Below are positions 1 through 8,611 of a stretch of 34,637 bases of DNA, one piece after another. Position numbers and translations under genes: made by a program. How positions within the stretch are numbered: position 1 is the stretch's first letter; each line of letters opens with the position of its first letter. The stretch comes from Candidatus Bathyarchaeota archaeon B24-2 (GTDB lineage Archaea; Thermoproteota; Bathyarchaeia; Bathyarchaeales; B24-2), in assembly GCA_002490245.1 (NCBI GenBank), contig PCNA01000005.1, positions 1 to 34,637 on the forward strand. The letters run 5' to 3'. The notes under the pieces are model-generated. The model saw nothing but the letters and a program-made list of their open reading frames with translations, was not told the origin of the DNA and ran no database searches.

Positions 1-140
1 AGGATACTGTAAGGCACCTATAAAACTGGAGTTATATATTAGAGAGAAGTAAGATCGAAAGGGGGTAAGTTTAAAACGTTCAAAATTCAAATTTTTACTT
101 TAGTGGTTAGAGCTTCCATTAAGGTGTTTGGGTGTAGATT

Positions 141-1454
141 TTGACCGATGTCCTATTGGTTCAGCCACCCTTACCTAAACCTATAGGCGAATATAGCAGC
201 TCTATTATATTATGTCCACCCTTGGGCCTCGGATACATAGCCTCGAACCTCATTCTTGAAGGGTTTGAAGTGGAAATCATAGACATGGCAGCTTTAAACC
301 TAAGCTTAGATCAGTTTAAAAGAGAGGTTAAACAGAAAGAACCTAAGATAGTGGGGATAAGCGCTGAGACATTAACCTACAAAAACGCGCTTAAAGTCGC
401 AGAGACCGTGAAGAAGGAGAATCCTGAGATACTGACCGTGATGGGCGGACCTCACGTAACCTTTTTGGCTGAAGAAACCCTTCGAAACCCTCAGGTAGAT
501 GTAGTTGTCCGACGTGAAGGAGAAATGACGATGAAGGAGATCGCTCGTCGCCTTCTTAGAGAGAACGGCGACCTAGGGAACGTTAAGGGAATAACCTATA
601 GAAGAGAAGACCGCATCATAAGCAATCCTGAAAGGCCATTAATCGAGGACCTTGACAGCCTCCCCTTCCCTGCACGAGAACTTTTTCCTCTAGATCGTTA
701 CAGGGTTCCTGGAACACTTATAACGAGTAGAGGGTGCCCGTCGAAGTGTATATTTTGCTCAGCAGGCGCCATGTATGGAGGCAGATACAGGGTTAGAAGC
801 CCGGAGAACGTATCCTCAGAGGTTCACCATATGATTGAAAAGTTTAACTTCGATAAGTTCTTTATCGCAGACGATACCTTCACGGTGTTTAGGGATCGCA
901 CACGGAAGATCTGTCGATCCATAAGCGATCTGAACGTTCAATGGTTCTGTGAGTCTAGGGTAAACACCGTGAATAAAGAGATATTGAAGGAAATGGCTGA
1001 GTCAGGTTGTAGGGTAATCCAATACGGAGTAGAGTCTGGCTCCCAAAAAATCTTAAATTCTATCAGGAAAGGAATCACTGTGGAGCAAGTAAGAAAAGCG
1101 GTTAAATGGTCTGTCGAAGTCGGTATAATACCTGTCTGTAGCTTTATGGTTCCACATCCAGAGGATACGTTAGAAACAATAGAGGAAACGAGGAAGTTTA
1201 TGGAGGAACTTAAGTCGTTGGGTGCTTTAGTGGTGGTTTCGTTAACCACCCCTTTCCCCGGAACTTATCTATACGACCACGCCGAAGAACTCGGGTTGAA
1301 GTTCATCCTAGAAGATACAGACAGGTATGATATGGCTACTCCCGTCTTCGTCACGAAGAACCTTACTTTAGAGCAGATCGAAGAAGCTTTCGACGACCTA
1401 ATCTCGTTATGTATGACTCAAGAGAGCTTCCAGCTTTTAAGCAGGGAGATTTAG
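141..1454 (+). CDS. B12-binding domain radical SAM protein
   Basis: 437 aa ORF with TTG start. N-terminal cobalamin-binding-like fold (VLLVQPPLP...PPLGLGYIAS...VGISAET). Radical SAM CxxxCxxC motif in TSRGCPSKCIFCSA. Confidence 0.9.
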   Translation: MTDVLLVQPPLPKPIGEYSSSIILCPPLGLGYIASNLILEGFEVEIIDMAALNLSLDQFKREVKQKEPKIVGISAETLTYKNALKVAETVKKENPEILTVMGGPHVTFLAEETLRNPQVDVVVRREGEMTMKEIARRLLRENGDLGNVKGITYRREDRIISNPERPLIEDLDSLPFPARELFPLDRYRVPGTLITSRGCPSKCIFCSAGAMYGGRYRVRSPENVSSEVHHMIEKFNFDKFFIADDTFTVFRDRTRKICRSISDLNVQWFCESRVNTVNKEILKEMAESGCRVIQYGVESGSQKILNSIRKGITVEQVRKAVKWSVEVGIIPVCSFMVPHPEDTLETIEETRKFMEELKSLGALVVVSLTTPFPGTYLYDHAEELGLKFILEDTDRYDMATPVFVTKNLTLEQIEEAFDDLISLCMTQESFQLLSREI

Positions 1455-1473
1455 AGATAAGAGAAGTTGACAG

Positions 1474-2331
1474 CTACCTCTTCAAAGCACCGGCCACTAA
1501 CCCTCTCACCAGATATTTCTGGAAGAATATCACGAATATCATCGCCGGGATCACTGCGAGCATAGCCGCGGCGCATAGTTTAGGCCACTCTATAAATGCA
1601 TCTGTTACGAAGTCATAGACGCCTGCTGAAACTACACGTGAAGCAGGAGTCATCGAGAGTGTAATAGCGAATAACAGCTCGTTCCAAGAGAAGAGAAAAG
1701 TTAAAACCGCTACAGCCCCTATCCCTGGACCGATTAATGGAAGGATGATCTTTCTGAATGCTTGAAACGTGGAGCATCCGTCTACTAAAGCCGCGTCATC
1801 AAAGTCTCGGGGTATGGCGTCGTAGAAACCTTTTAACAGCCAGATAGCGAATGGTAGGTTCATGTATATGTTAGTTAGGATCAGCGCTTGCAGGGTGTCT
1901 ATGAGTTGCAACGAGGAGGCTACGATGAACCAAGGTATCAGTAGCGAAACAGGCGGTAATAGGCGTGAAGCAAGCACTGCAAACATGCCTGTCTGTCCAC
2001 CTTTAAATCTGAATCTACTGAAAGCGTAGGAGGAGATCGACGCTAGAATTATCACTACGGCTGTCGTAGTTCCAGCTACTATTATGGAATTCATAATATA
2101 CTGAGAGAACGGCGACTCTCCGAATAAGGCATAGATATAGGGTTTTATGGTGGGTTTCTGAGGTATCCAAGTAATATATGGGAGATAAACCTCCTCATCG
2201 GTTTTTATCGAAGTCACGAAGATGAAGACTATTGGAAGTAAAGCGATTACCACCCATAAGAGAAGGATCACTGTAGAAATGAACTCTTTTGAGGAGATCC
2301 ATTTTACTAGGCTAGACTTCTTTTCAACCAT
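1474..2331 (-). CDS. Carbohydrate ABC transporter permease (MalG/UgpE type)
   Basis: 285 aa with multiple TM segments. EAA-like loop 'DDAALVDGCSTFQAFRKIILPLIGPGI'. Adjacent to a second permease and a solute-binding protein. Confidence 0.92.
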   Translation of the reverse strand: MVEKKSSLVKWISSKEFISTVILLLWVVIALLPIVFIFVTSIKTDEEVYLPYITWIPQKPTIKPYIYALFGESPFSQYIMNSIIVAGTTTAVVIILASISSYAFSRFRFKGGQTGMFAVLASRLLPPVSLLIPWFIVASSLQLIDTLQALILTNIYMNLPFAIWLLKGFYDAIPRDFDDAALVDGCSTFQAFRKIILPLIGPGIGAVAVLTFLFSWNELLFAITLSMTPASRVVSAGVYDFVTDAFIEWPKLCAAAMLAVIPAMIFVIFFQKYLVRGLVAGALKR

Positions 2332-2341
2332 TTACGGCACC

Positions 2342-3202
2342 CTACGTTAGAGACTCTACCTTAACGAATTTAATCTCTATCAAACTCATAACTACCACTA
2401 TGAATAGCAGGAGTACACCTAAAGTCGCTCCGTAACCGAGATTCATGAACCAGAAGGCCACCTTATATAGATAGAGGGCGAAAACGGTCGTAGCTTCTCC
2501 TGGACCACCACCTGTTAAGGCTAACGGTAAACTCACCGTCCTTATGGAGAATATAGAGATCATGAGAAGCGCTAAGAGTAAGGGAGCTTTCAAGTTGGGT
2601 ATAGTGATATATCTAAACCGCTCGTAGGAGCCTGCGCCGTCAACCTTCGCGGACTCATAGAGCTCTGCTGGTATAGCTTGAAGACCTGCCAAAAAGACCA
2701 TAGCCGCAAACGGGATACGCATCCAAGCGTCAGAGAAGATCAACACTAAGAAGGCTATCTTCTCGTCGAAGAGCCAGCCGATAGGAGCATGAATTAGGCC
2801 CAGCCTCATCAATATATCGTTTGCTGCCCCGTGAGTATCGTTGAAAAACCACTTAAAAGCCGTCGCAACGACCGCATATGGAACCGCCCAAGGAAGCACT
2901 ACGGCAGCTTGGAGATACTTCCTTAACGGGGACTCATTTAAGCATAGGGCTAAAGCTAATCCCATAAGTATCGAAATACAAGTGGTGGATCCCGTATAGA
3001 TCGCGGAGCGCAGTAAGCTTCGAGGTATAAACTCATCATGTAGTATGGCAACATAGTTGCTTAAACCTACGAAAACACTGACGCCCTTAATATAGAAAAA
3101 GCTATCAAAAAATAGGCGGAAAGCGGGATATAAACAAACTCCCGCTAAGACGGCTAGCGATGGTAAAACCCAAAGGTAAGGCACTAGACTCTTTATCTTC
3201 AA
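2342..3202 (-). CDS. Carbohydrate ABC transporter permease (MalF/UgpA type)
   Basis: 286 aa membrane protein. EAA-like loop 'YESAKVDGAGSYERFRYITIPNLKAPL'. Typical 'GGGPGEATTVFALYLYKVAF' segment. Confidence 0.92.
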   Translation of the reverse strand: MKIKSLVPYLWVLPSLAVLAGVCLYPAFRLFFDSFFYIKGVSVFVGLSNYVAILHDEFIPRSLLRSAIYTGSTTCISILMGLALALCLNESPLRKYLQAAVVLPWAVPYAVVATAFKWFFNDTHGAANDILMRLGLIHAPIGWLFDEKIAFLVLIFSDAWMRIPFAAMVFLAGLQAIPAELYESAKVDGAGSYERFRYITIPNLKAPLLLALLMISIFSIRTVSLPLALTGGGPGEATTVFALYLYKVAFWFMNLGYGATLGVLLLFIVVVMSLIEIKFVKVESLT

Positions 3203-3207
3203 TCTCT

Positions 3208-4863
3208 TTACACCTTGAATATTCCGTCTATGAACTTCTGGATCTTTTCTAGGGTCTTCTTCGGGTCAGCCTTCCCCAATACTGCCGCACCCAGGTAGCC
3301 AGCAGAATAGTGGGCTATATCAGCACATCTAGGCAGCGACTCTATCACCCCATACTTGAAGGAATAGTCTAGGAACACCTTAACTATCGGGAAATTCTTC
3401 TGAACTTCAGGGTCTTTATAGATATCCATTATGTATCCAAAGTTGTTCTCGATACATGTCTCTATCCACTGTCCTTGATAGCTCCGGTACATGTCACACC
3501 ACATCTTCGCCGCGTATTTCTGCCATTTAGAAGCAAAAGCGTTCACACCCCAAGCGTCCAAGTCGAGTATTGAGGCATGCTCCCCTTCAGGCGTTCCCAT
3601 GTAGCCTCCGGACTTCGGCCACGGGAAGATCCCAACCTTATCTTCTCCGAACGTAGAAACGGCTCTCGGCCAGTTCCATGACCATCCACCTAACATCGCA
3701 GCTTTTCCCATAAGGAACTGGTCTAGCGCCGGTTTATCTCCGTATGTGGTTATTCCAGGTGAGGCTATCTTATGTTTGTTAACTAGATCTGCTAGAAATG
3801 TTAATGCGTTAAGAGCTTCTGGTGTGTTTAGGTTTGGATATCCTAGTTTAGGATCTAGTATACGAGCACCTTGAGAGTATATCCAGCTCCAGAGGTTCTC
3901 GAAGAGTATTCTTGGGTCTTCAGAGCTGAAGGCTTGTACCCAACCCCAGACGTCGATGTTTCCATCTTTATCGGTGTCTAGGGTCAAGTTTTTCCCTATC
4001 TCTACTAGGTCCTCCCAAGTTTTAGGAGGCCCCCCGATGCCTTGCTCCTCGAATAAGTCTTTTCTATAGAAGCACATCATTCCCTTACCTATTCCTGGAA
4101 CCACGTAGTAGTGTCCATTAATTTTGCATGCGGAAAGCACTTCAGGATGGTAGACCTTCTCTAGTTTAGAGTCAAAGAGATCGTCTAAGGGCTCGAGCCA
4201 ACCAGCTATTGCATAGTCCCATATAAACATTCTGTCTATATATAGCACTTCAGGGCTTCCGACTTTAGCGGATAGGAAGGTCACTTGTTTAGGATGCAAG
4301 ACAGCGGACGAGGTCTCCACCCCAACTGGTTTTATGCCTGTCAGGTACTCGTATATCGCAGCGTTCATCTCAGTTGCAGGATCGTCTTTCAGGGCGCCAG
4401 CATTAATGAACTTGAAGGACGAAGCGTGTTTTGCTACTTCTTTATAGCCTTCTGGCGGTATCCACCGGACCGGAGGCTGATATTTACGAAACTTCTCCTT
4501 AAATTTATCTTTCGTCACTTTTGAAATTAAGCTCTCATAGTCGCTACCTGTTATATCCCAAGGTTTTCCTTCGTATATTCGGTGATAGAGATCTTTCGAG
4601 AAGTTCACTTCTATGGCCGGGGTAGGTGAAGGCGTAGGCGCTGGTGTTGGTTTAGGCGTAGGTTTTGGTGTTGGTGGTGGAGTTGCTGTAGGTGCGGGTG
4701 TGGGTGCAGGTGTAGGTTTTGGTGTCGGTGTGGGTGTAGGAGCTGGTGGTGCAGGCCTGGTCAGATAGTATGCTGCTCCACCGATAACGGCGGCAGCAGC
4801 CGCAGCACCGGCAACAGCAATGTACTTACGGCGACTAACCTTCTCTGTCATCGAAATCCCCAA
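3208..4863 (-). CDS. Extracellular solute-binding protein (family 1), Tat-like signal/anchor and Pro/Thr-rich linker
   Basis: N-terminus [30 protein letters not shown] followed by a [12 protein letters not shown] linker and a periplasmic sugar-binding-like body. The ORF begins at a TTG; the ATG at 4851 (MTEK) is the more likely start. Confidence 0.9.
   Translation of the reverse strand: MGISMTEKVSRRKYIAVAGAAAAAAVIGGAAYYLTRPAPPAPTPTPTPKPTPAPTPAPTATPPPTPKPTPKPTPAPTPSPTPAIEVNFSKDLYHRIYEGKPWDITGSDYESLISKVTKDKFKEKFRKYQPPVRWIPPEGYKEVAKHASSFKFINAGALKDDPATEMNAAIYEYLTGIKPVGVETSSAVLHPKQVTFLSAKVGSPEVLYIDRMFIWDYAIAGWLEPLDDLFDSKLEKVYHPEVLSACKINGHYYVVPGIGKGMMCFYRKDLFEEQGIGGPPKTWEDLVEIGKNLTLDTDKDGNIDVWGWVQAFSSEDPRILFENLWSWIYSQGARILDPKLGYPNLNTPEALNALTFLADLVNKHKIASPGITTYGDKPALDQFLMGKAAMLGGWSWNWPRAVSTFGEDKVGIFPWPKSGGYMGTPEGEHASILDLDAWGVNAFASKWQKYAAKMWCDMYRSYQGQWIETCIENNFGYIMDIYKDPEVQKNFPIVKVFLDYSFKYGVIESLPRCADIAHYSAGYLGAAVLGKADPKKTLEKIQKFIDGIFKV
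4612..4752 (-). repeat. Low-complexity (Pro-Thr/Ala/Lys)n linker-encoding repeat
   Basis: Degenerate GGTGTNGGTG-type repeats on + encode [42 protein letters not shown]. Confidence 0.85.
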
Positions 4864-4885
4864 TTAGTTATACATATTTTTAAAA

Positions 4886-4894
4886 CTTATAAAT
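4886..4894 (-). promoter_or_regulatory. Putative archaeal TATA box for the solute-binding protein/ABC operon
   Basis: ATTTATAAG on the minus strand, about 25 nt upstream of the ORF 5' end, in a 134-bp divergent intergenic region. Confidence 0.45.
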
Positions 4895-4997
4895 TTTTAA
4901 CCTTAAAAAAGAGTAATGTCACGAAGAATCTCTCTTTTTAACTATTTCTAGGAAAAATATCTTTATTAATCCTAGATAATAAATATCTCGATGGAGT

Positions 4998-5897
4998 GTG
5001 GAGGTTATGAATGGGAAACTGAGAGGTGTCTTCACTTTCCTTATAACGCCGTTTGAGAAGGCGGATTTCATGAAGGTCGACGAAGACGGGTTAAGGCAGA
5101 ATGTTAGATATCTCAGAGATAGAGGCGTACACGTCCTTGTCCCATGCGGTGGAACAGGCGAAATATACTCGTTAACCGTCGAGGAATGTAAAAGAGTTAT
5201 AGAGATAGTAGCAGAGGAGAAAGGAGGATCGGCTTTGGTGCCTGGCATACCCGCAGGGATAAAATCCGCTGTGGAAGTAGCTAAACATGCAGAGGACATC
5301 GGAGCAGACGCAGTATTAGTTTTTCCACCTCGATACACATCCGAGGAAGGACTATATAGATACTATAAGGAAATAGCTAGGTATACTAGCATCGATCTTA
5401 TGCCTTTCATTCTGGGAGGATTAGAGACCGCTTTACTAAGAAATCCGAACTTCATAAACAGGATCTTGGAGATCGAGCAGATCTCGGCTTTTAAGTATGA
5501 AAGCGCTGACTTATGGACTTTAGGTAAACTGATGAGGTTGGCGGAAAGGAAGGTGAACTGGATCTGCGGTCCAAACTTCTCGGCAAGAGTCTCTGAATGC
5601 TATTTCAGGCTGGGAGCTTCAGGGTTCACGGATGGAATATCGAACTTCGCTCCACAGCTACCAGTAAAACTGTATGAGAGTGCTATTAAAGGCAGATGGG
5701 AGGAGTTTAAAGAGGTAGAGGAAAAACTGGCTAAACTCACGGATCTGAGAAGTAAGGTTGGATCGGTGGCCTTCGTTAAGGCTGCGCTGGATCTTATTGG
5801 GCTGTCCGGAGGCACTGTTAGGCCTCCACTCACGCCAGCAAGCGACACAGAAATATATGAAATAAAGAAGTTACTGTCGGAATTAGGAATCCTATAA
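4998..5897 (+). CDS. Dihydrodipicolinate synthase/KdgD-like aldolase family protein
   Basis: TIM-barrel DHDPS family. 'PCGGTGEIYSLTVEE' motif resembles 5-dehydro-4-deoxyglucarate dehydratase. Schiff-base Lys in 'ISAFKYESAD'. The ATG at 5007, preceded by GGAGG, may be the true start. Confidence 0.85.
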   Translation: MEVMNGKLRGVFTFLITPFEKADFMKVDEDGLRQNVRYLRDRGVHVLVPCGGTGEIYSLTVEECKRVIEIVAEEKGGSALVPGIPAGIKSAVEVAKHAEDIGADAVLVFPPRYTSEEGLYRYYKEIARYTSIDLMPFILGGLETALLRNPNFINRILEIEQISAFKYESADLWTLGKLMRLAERKVNWICGPNFSARVSECYFRLGASGFTDGISNFAPQLPVKLYESAIKGRWEEFKEVEEKLAKLTDLRSKVGSVAFVKAALDLIGLSGGTVRPPLTPASDTEIYEIKKLLSELGIL

Positions 5898-5929
5898 CTG
5901 TTAAGCGGTAGTTTCCCTGTCATCCAATT

Positions 5930-7087
5930 TTAATAGTCGATCCCTTTTTTTGAAATGTATTCGTACACTTTTTTCGCCGTTTCTTCCATACCGAAAGCCT
6001 TAAAGAACATTAACGCCTCGACATACGCTTTAGATTTAATCGCTAACCTAGTTTCTTGGCTGATCTTTTCTATCTCTCTAAAGAAGAACTTTATGGCGTA
6101 TTTACTGCTCTTGTTGAAGATTTCAGCCTCCGACTTACCTTCTTCGTAATACTTGTTTACGACCCAATCGTGGATCTTCTGGTAGAGGTCTGGTTCGAAT
6201 ATTCTTAGAATATCCCAAACGAGGAGCATCCAGAAGGTACCTACATTACCTTTCAGTATCTTGCCTTTAGGAAACTTTTCAGCGATCAAATGAAGAGGAG
6301 TCCCCGTGATTCCATGTTGAACGATTCGCGTTGTGAAGCCTTCAGCCTCTATGGCGTCCGCTATCTCCACCGTTCTTTTAAGGTTTATCTTTAGCTGAGG
6401 AACTATCTTCCCTTCAGCATCGACTGTGACCCCATGCTTCGCTCCGTTGGCTATGGCTAGAAAATGTATGTCTATGTCAGCCTTCTTCAATTCTCTCAGG
6501 TAGTGTAGGGCTTCGGCCACTTCGGTATACTCCTTTATGCCTATCTCGCCCACCTCTCCCTCTCTGCCGTAAGGAAAATCTCCAAGACGGTCTTTGATGT
6601 AAGCGTGCAGGTAGATAGCGTTCTCGACCACAGCCTTCAGTCGATCCTTCAAGCTACGAGCCTCACGATCGAATAAGAAGGACGAGTCTACAGCGAAGCT
6701 CGTGAACCCAGCTTCGATGCGGGCATCTATCTCACGCTTTAGGTCTTTTAGCTCGTTTTCCGTACCCTTTTTAACGGTTAGATGGTCTGCATGTAGGACG
6801 TAACCATACCATCCGACGGTTTCGGCCGCTAGTCTAACTCTCTCAGCGAACGTCTTTGGAGTTAGCCCTGTATATCCTCCGTGTAAATTCATCTCGGAAA
6901 GAGCTAACTCCATGATGACTATTTGACCTGTATCTTTGCAGGCTTTAAGAATTCCCTCGATGACCTCGGAAGTTACACGAGGATTAACGGCTAAGATGAT
7001 GTTCTTATATGGGCGAAGGGCCTCGAATAGTATACCACCAGGAAGGGGGTTTCTCGGTTCCTCAAAGAACTTTTGATATTCTTCCAA
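5930..7087 (-). CDS. Class II fructose-bisphosphate/tagatose-bisphosphate aldolase-like protein
   Basis: Zn-ligand-like motifs of class II aldolases: 'YVLHADHLT', 'GEVGEIG', 'AIANGAKHGV', 'IVQHGITGTP', 'KGNVGT'. Confidence 0.8.
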   Translation of the reverse strand: MEEYQKFFEEPRNPLPGGILFEALRPYKNIILAVNPRVTSEVIEGILKACKDTGQIVIMELALSEMNLHGGYTGLTPKTFAERVRLAAETVGWYGYVLHADHLTVKKGTENELKDLKREIDARIEAGFTSFAVDSSFLFDREARSLKDRLKAVVENAIYLHAYIKDRLGDFPYGREGEVGEIGIKEYTEVAEALHYLRELKKADIDIHFLAIANGAKHGVTVDAEGKIVPQLKINLKRTVEIADAIEAEGFTTRIVQHGITGTPLHLIAEKFPKGKILKGNVGTFWMLLVWDILRIFEPDLYQKIHDWVVNKYYEEGKSEAEIFNKSSKYAIKFFFREIEKISQETRLAIKSKAYVEALMFFKAFGMEETAKKVYEYISKKGIDY

Positions 7088-7101
7088 TCGATTCGGTCTC
7101 C

Positions 7102-8067
7102 CTATATAGCTAATTCTTCAGCTAGACGTAACAGTTCGGTATTAAGCGGTTTCTCTTCCTTGATGACCTGTTCTAAATCGTTAAACACTATCTTTTCGTC
7201 TTGAAGGCCTACAACTCCGCTTTCATCGCTCTCTAGCACTTTATCGACGGCATATGATCCAAAGAGGCTGGCTATAAGCCTGCTTCTAGCGGTCGGTGAA
7301 CCTCCTCTTTGGATGTGACCTAGGATAGTCAGCCTTGTTTCGAAGCCTGTCCTCTTGTTGATCATGTCCCTGATCTTTGCAGAGTCGCCGAAACCTTCCG
7401 CGACCACCACTATACTATACTCTTTCTCTTTCTTCCGGCTTCTGATAAGGGTTTGACATATGGAGTCTATATCTCGCTCTATTTCAGGTACTAAGATAAC
7501 CTCCGCTCCAGCCGTCAATCCCACTTCTAGGGCGAGGAACCCTCTTTTTCTACCCATAACTTCAATCACGAAGACCCTGCCGTGAGACATGGCAGTATCC
7601 CTGATCCTATCTATCGCCTGAACCGCAGTGTTTACCGCCGTATCGAAACCTATGGTAGTATCTGTTCCTGCAACATCATTGTCTATGGTCGCTGGGATAC
7701 CGATCACTTGAATTCCGCTGACTCGGTGGAGTTCTAATGCACCTTTAAAGGATCCGTCGCCACCTATCACTAGCAAAGCCTCTATTCGATGATTTTTCAG
7801 GATCTCTGAAGCTTTCTCGATACCTTCCTCGGTCGCGAATTCTGGACATCTCTCAGTCCTCAGGATCGTTCCTCCAAGGTGGATTATACCGCCGACCGTT
7901 CTGAGACCCAGCGGCATGACTTCGTTGTTTAGTAAACCCGCGTATCCTCTTTTAAAACCTAGAACCTCAAGGTTTTTAGGGACTGCTCTCCGAACTATAG
8001 CTCGTATAGCAGCGTTCATTCCAGGTGCGTCACCGCCGCTAGTAACAACCCCTATCTTACTTTTCAT
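7102..8067 (-). CDS. pfkA: 6-phosphofructokinase, PfkA family (ATP-type active-site signature)
   Basis: TSGGDAPGMNAAIRAIVR, IGGDGSFKGA, PATIDNDVAGTDTTIGFDTA, RDTAMSHGRVFVIEVMGR and ILGHIQRGGSPTARSR are PfkA hallmarks. GGDGS (not GGDD) suggests ATP rather than PPi as donor. Confidence 0.93.
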   Translation of the reverse strand: MKSKIGVVTSGGDAPGMNAAIRAIVRRAVPKNLEVLGFKRGYAGLLNNEVMPLGLRTVGGIIHLGGTILRTERCPEFATEEGIEKASEILKNHRIEALLVIGGDGSFKGALELHRVSGIQVIGIPATIDNDVAGTDTTIGFDTAVNTAVQAIDRIRDTAMSHGRVFVIEVMGRKRGFLALEVGLTAGAEVILVPEIERDIDSICQTLIRSRKKEKEYSIVVVAEGFGDSAKIRDMINKRTGFETRLTILGHIQRGGSPTARSRLIASLFGSYAVDKVLESDESGVVGLQDEKIVFNDLEQVIKEEKPLNTELLRLAEELAI

Positions 8068-8611
8068 GGTTAACCCCCTCCTGTGGAGAGGGCTCGCTTA
8101 ATCGATTCGATTCCTCTTTGTATGTTTTTATCCTTTCTGAGATTAGTTGAATGAGCTTCCGCCTTAAACTTTCACCTTTCGCTTTTATCTCTGCTATTTC
8201 TTTAGCTAGCTCGGGATCTTCTATTACGTCTCTAATCCACGCCGTGAAGTCGCCTCTATGAAAGTGGAACTCTAAAGAATCTATCGGTAACATAGCTAAC
8301 TTTTCACGAAGATCGTTTAGACTGAATGCTGAAAGGTTTAGGGGTTTCCCTATATCCCGATAGAAATGGAAGGCTTCTTCGAACCTACATCGTCGATCTG
8401 CAAGTGAATAAAGATTCGTCAACGTCGTCTTCAACTCTTCCCTGAGGGATTTAAGGCCGAGGTTTAAGGCCTTAAGGTCACGTTTGAACCTTTTTTCGTT
8501 CACCTCTCCGGAGGCGTGCATAACCCTTAACTTTGCGATCGTGGACTCGATCGTCGATATAACCCTTCTAAGTTCTTCCACTCTTCTCATTAAACTCTTC
8601 ATCACATCCAC
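8057..8611 (-). CDS. Hypothetical coiled-coil protein
   Basis: 184 aa helical, heptad-rich ORF. Overlaps the pfkA start by about 11 nt and lies directly after a GT4 gene in the same direction, consistent with an operon. Confidence 0.7.
   Translation of the reverse strand: MDVMKSLMRRVEELRRVISTIESTIAKLRVMHASGEVNEKRFKRDLKALNLGLKSLREELKTTLTNLYSLADRRCRFEEAFHFYRDIGKPLNLSAFSLNDLREKLAMLPIDSLEFHFHRGDFTAWIRDVIEDPELAKEIAEIKAKGESLRRKLIQLISERIKTYKEESNRLSEPSPQEGVNHEK

Noticed and set aside
4612-4752. CRISPR-like or tandem-repeat array appearance of GGTGTNGG repeats
   Set aside because: Repeats are in frame and encode a Pro/Thr linker; no spacer-repeat periodicity.
4919-5338. 139-aa minus ORF opposite the DHDPS-like gene 5' end
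   Set aside because: Overlaps the confident + strand CDS; composition typical of a spurious ORF.
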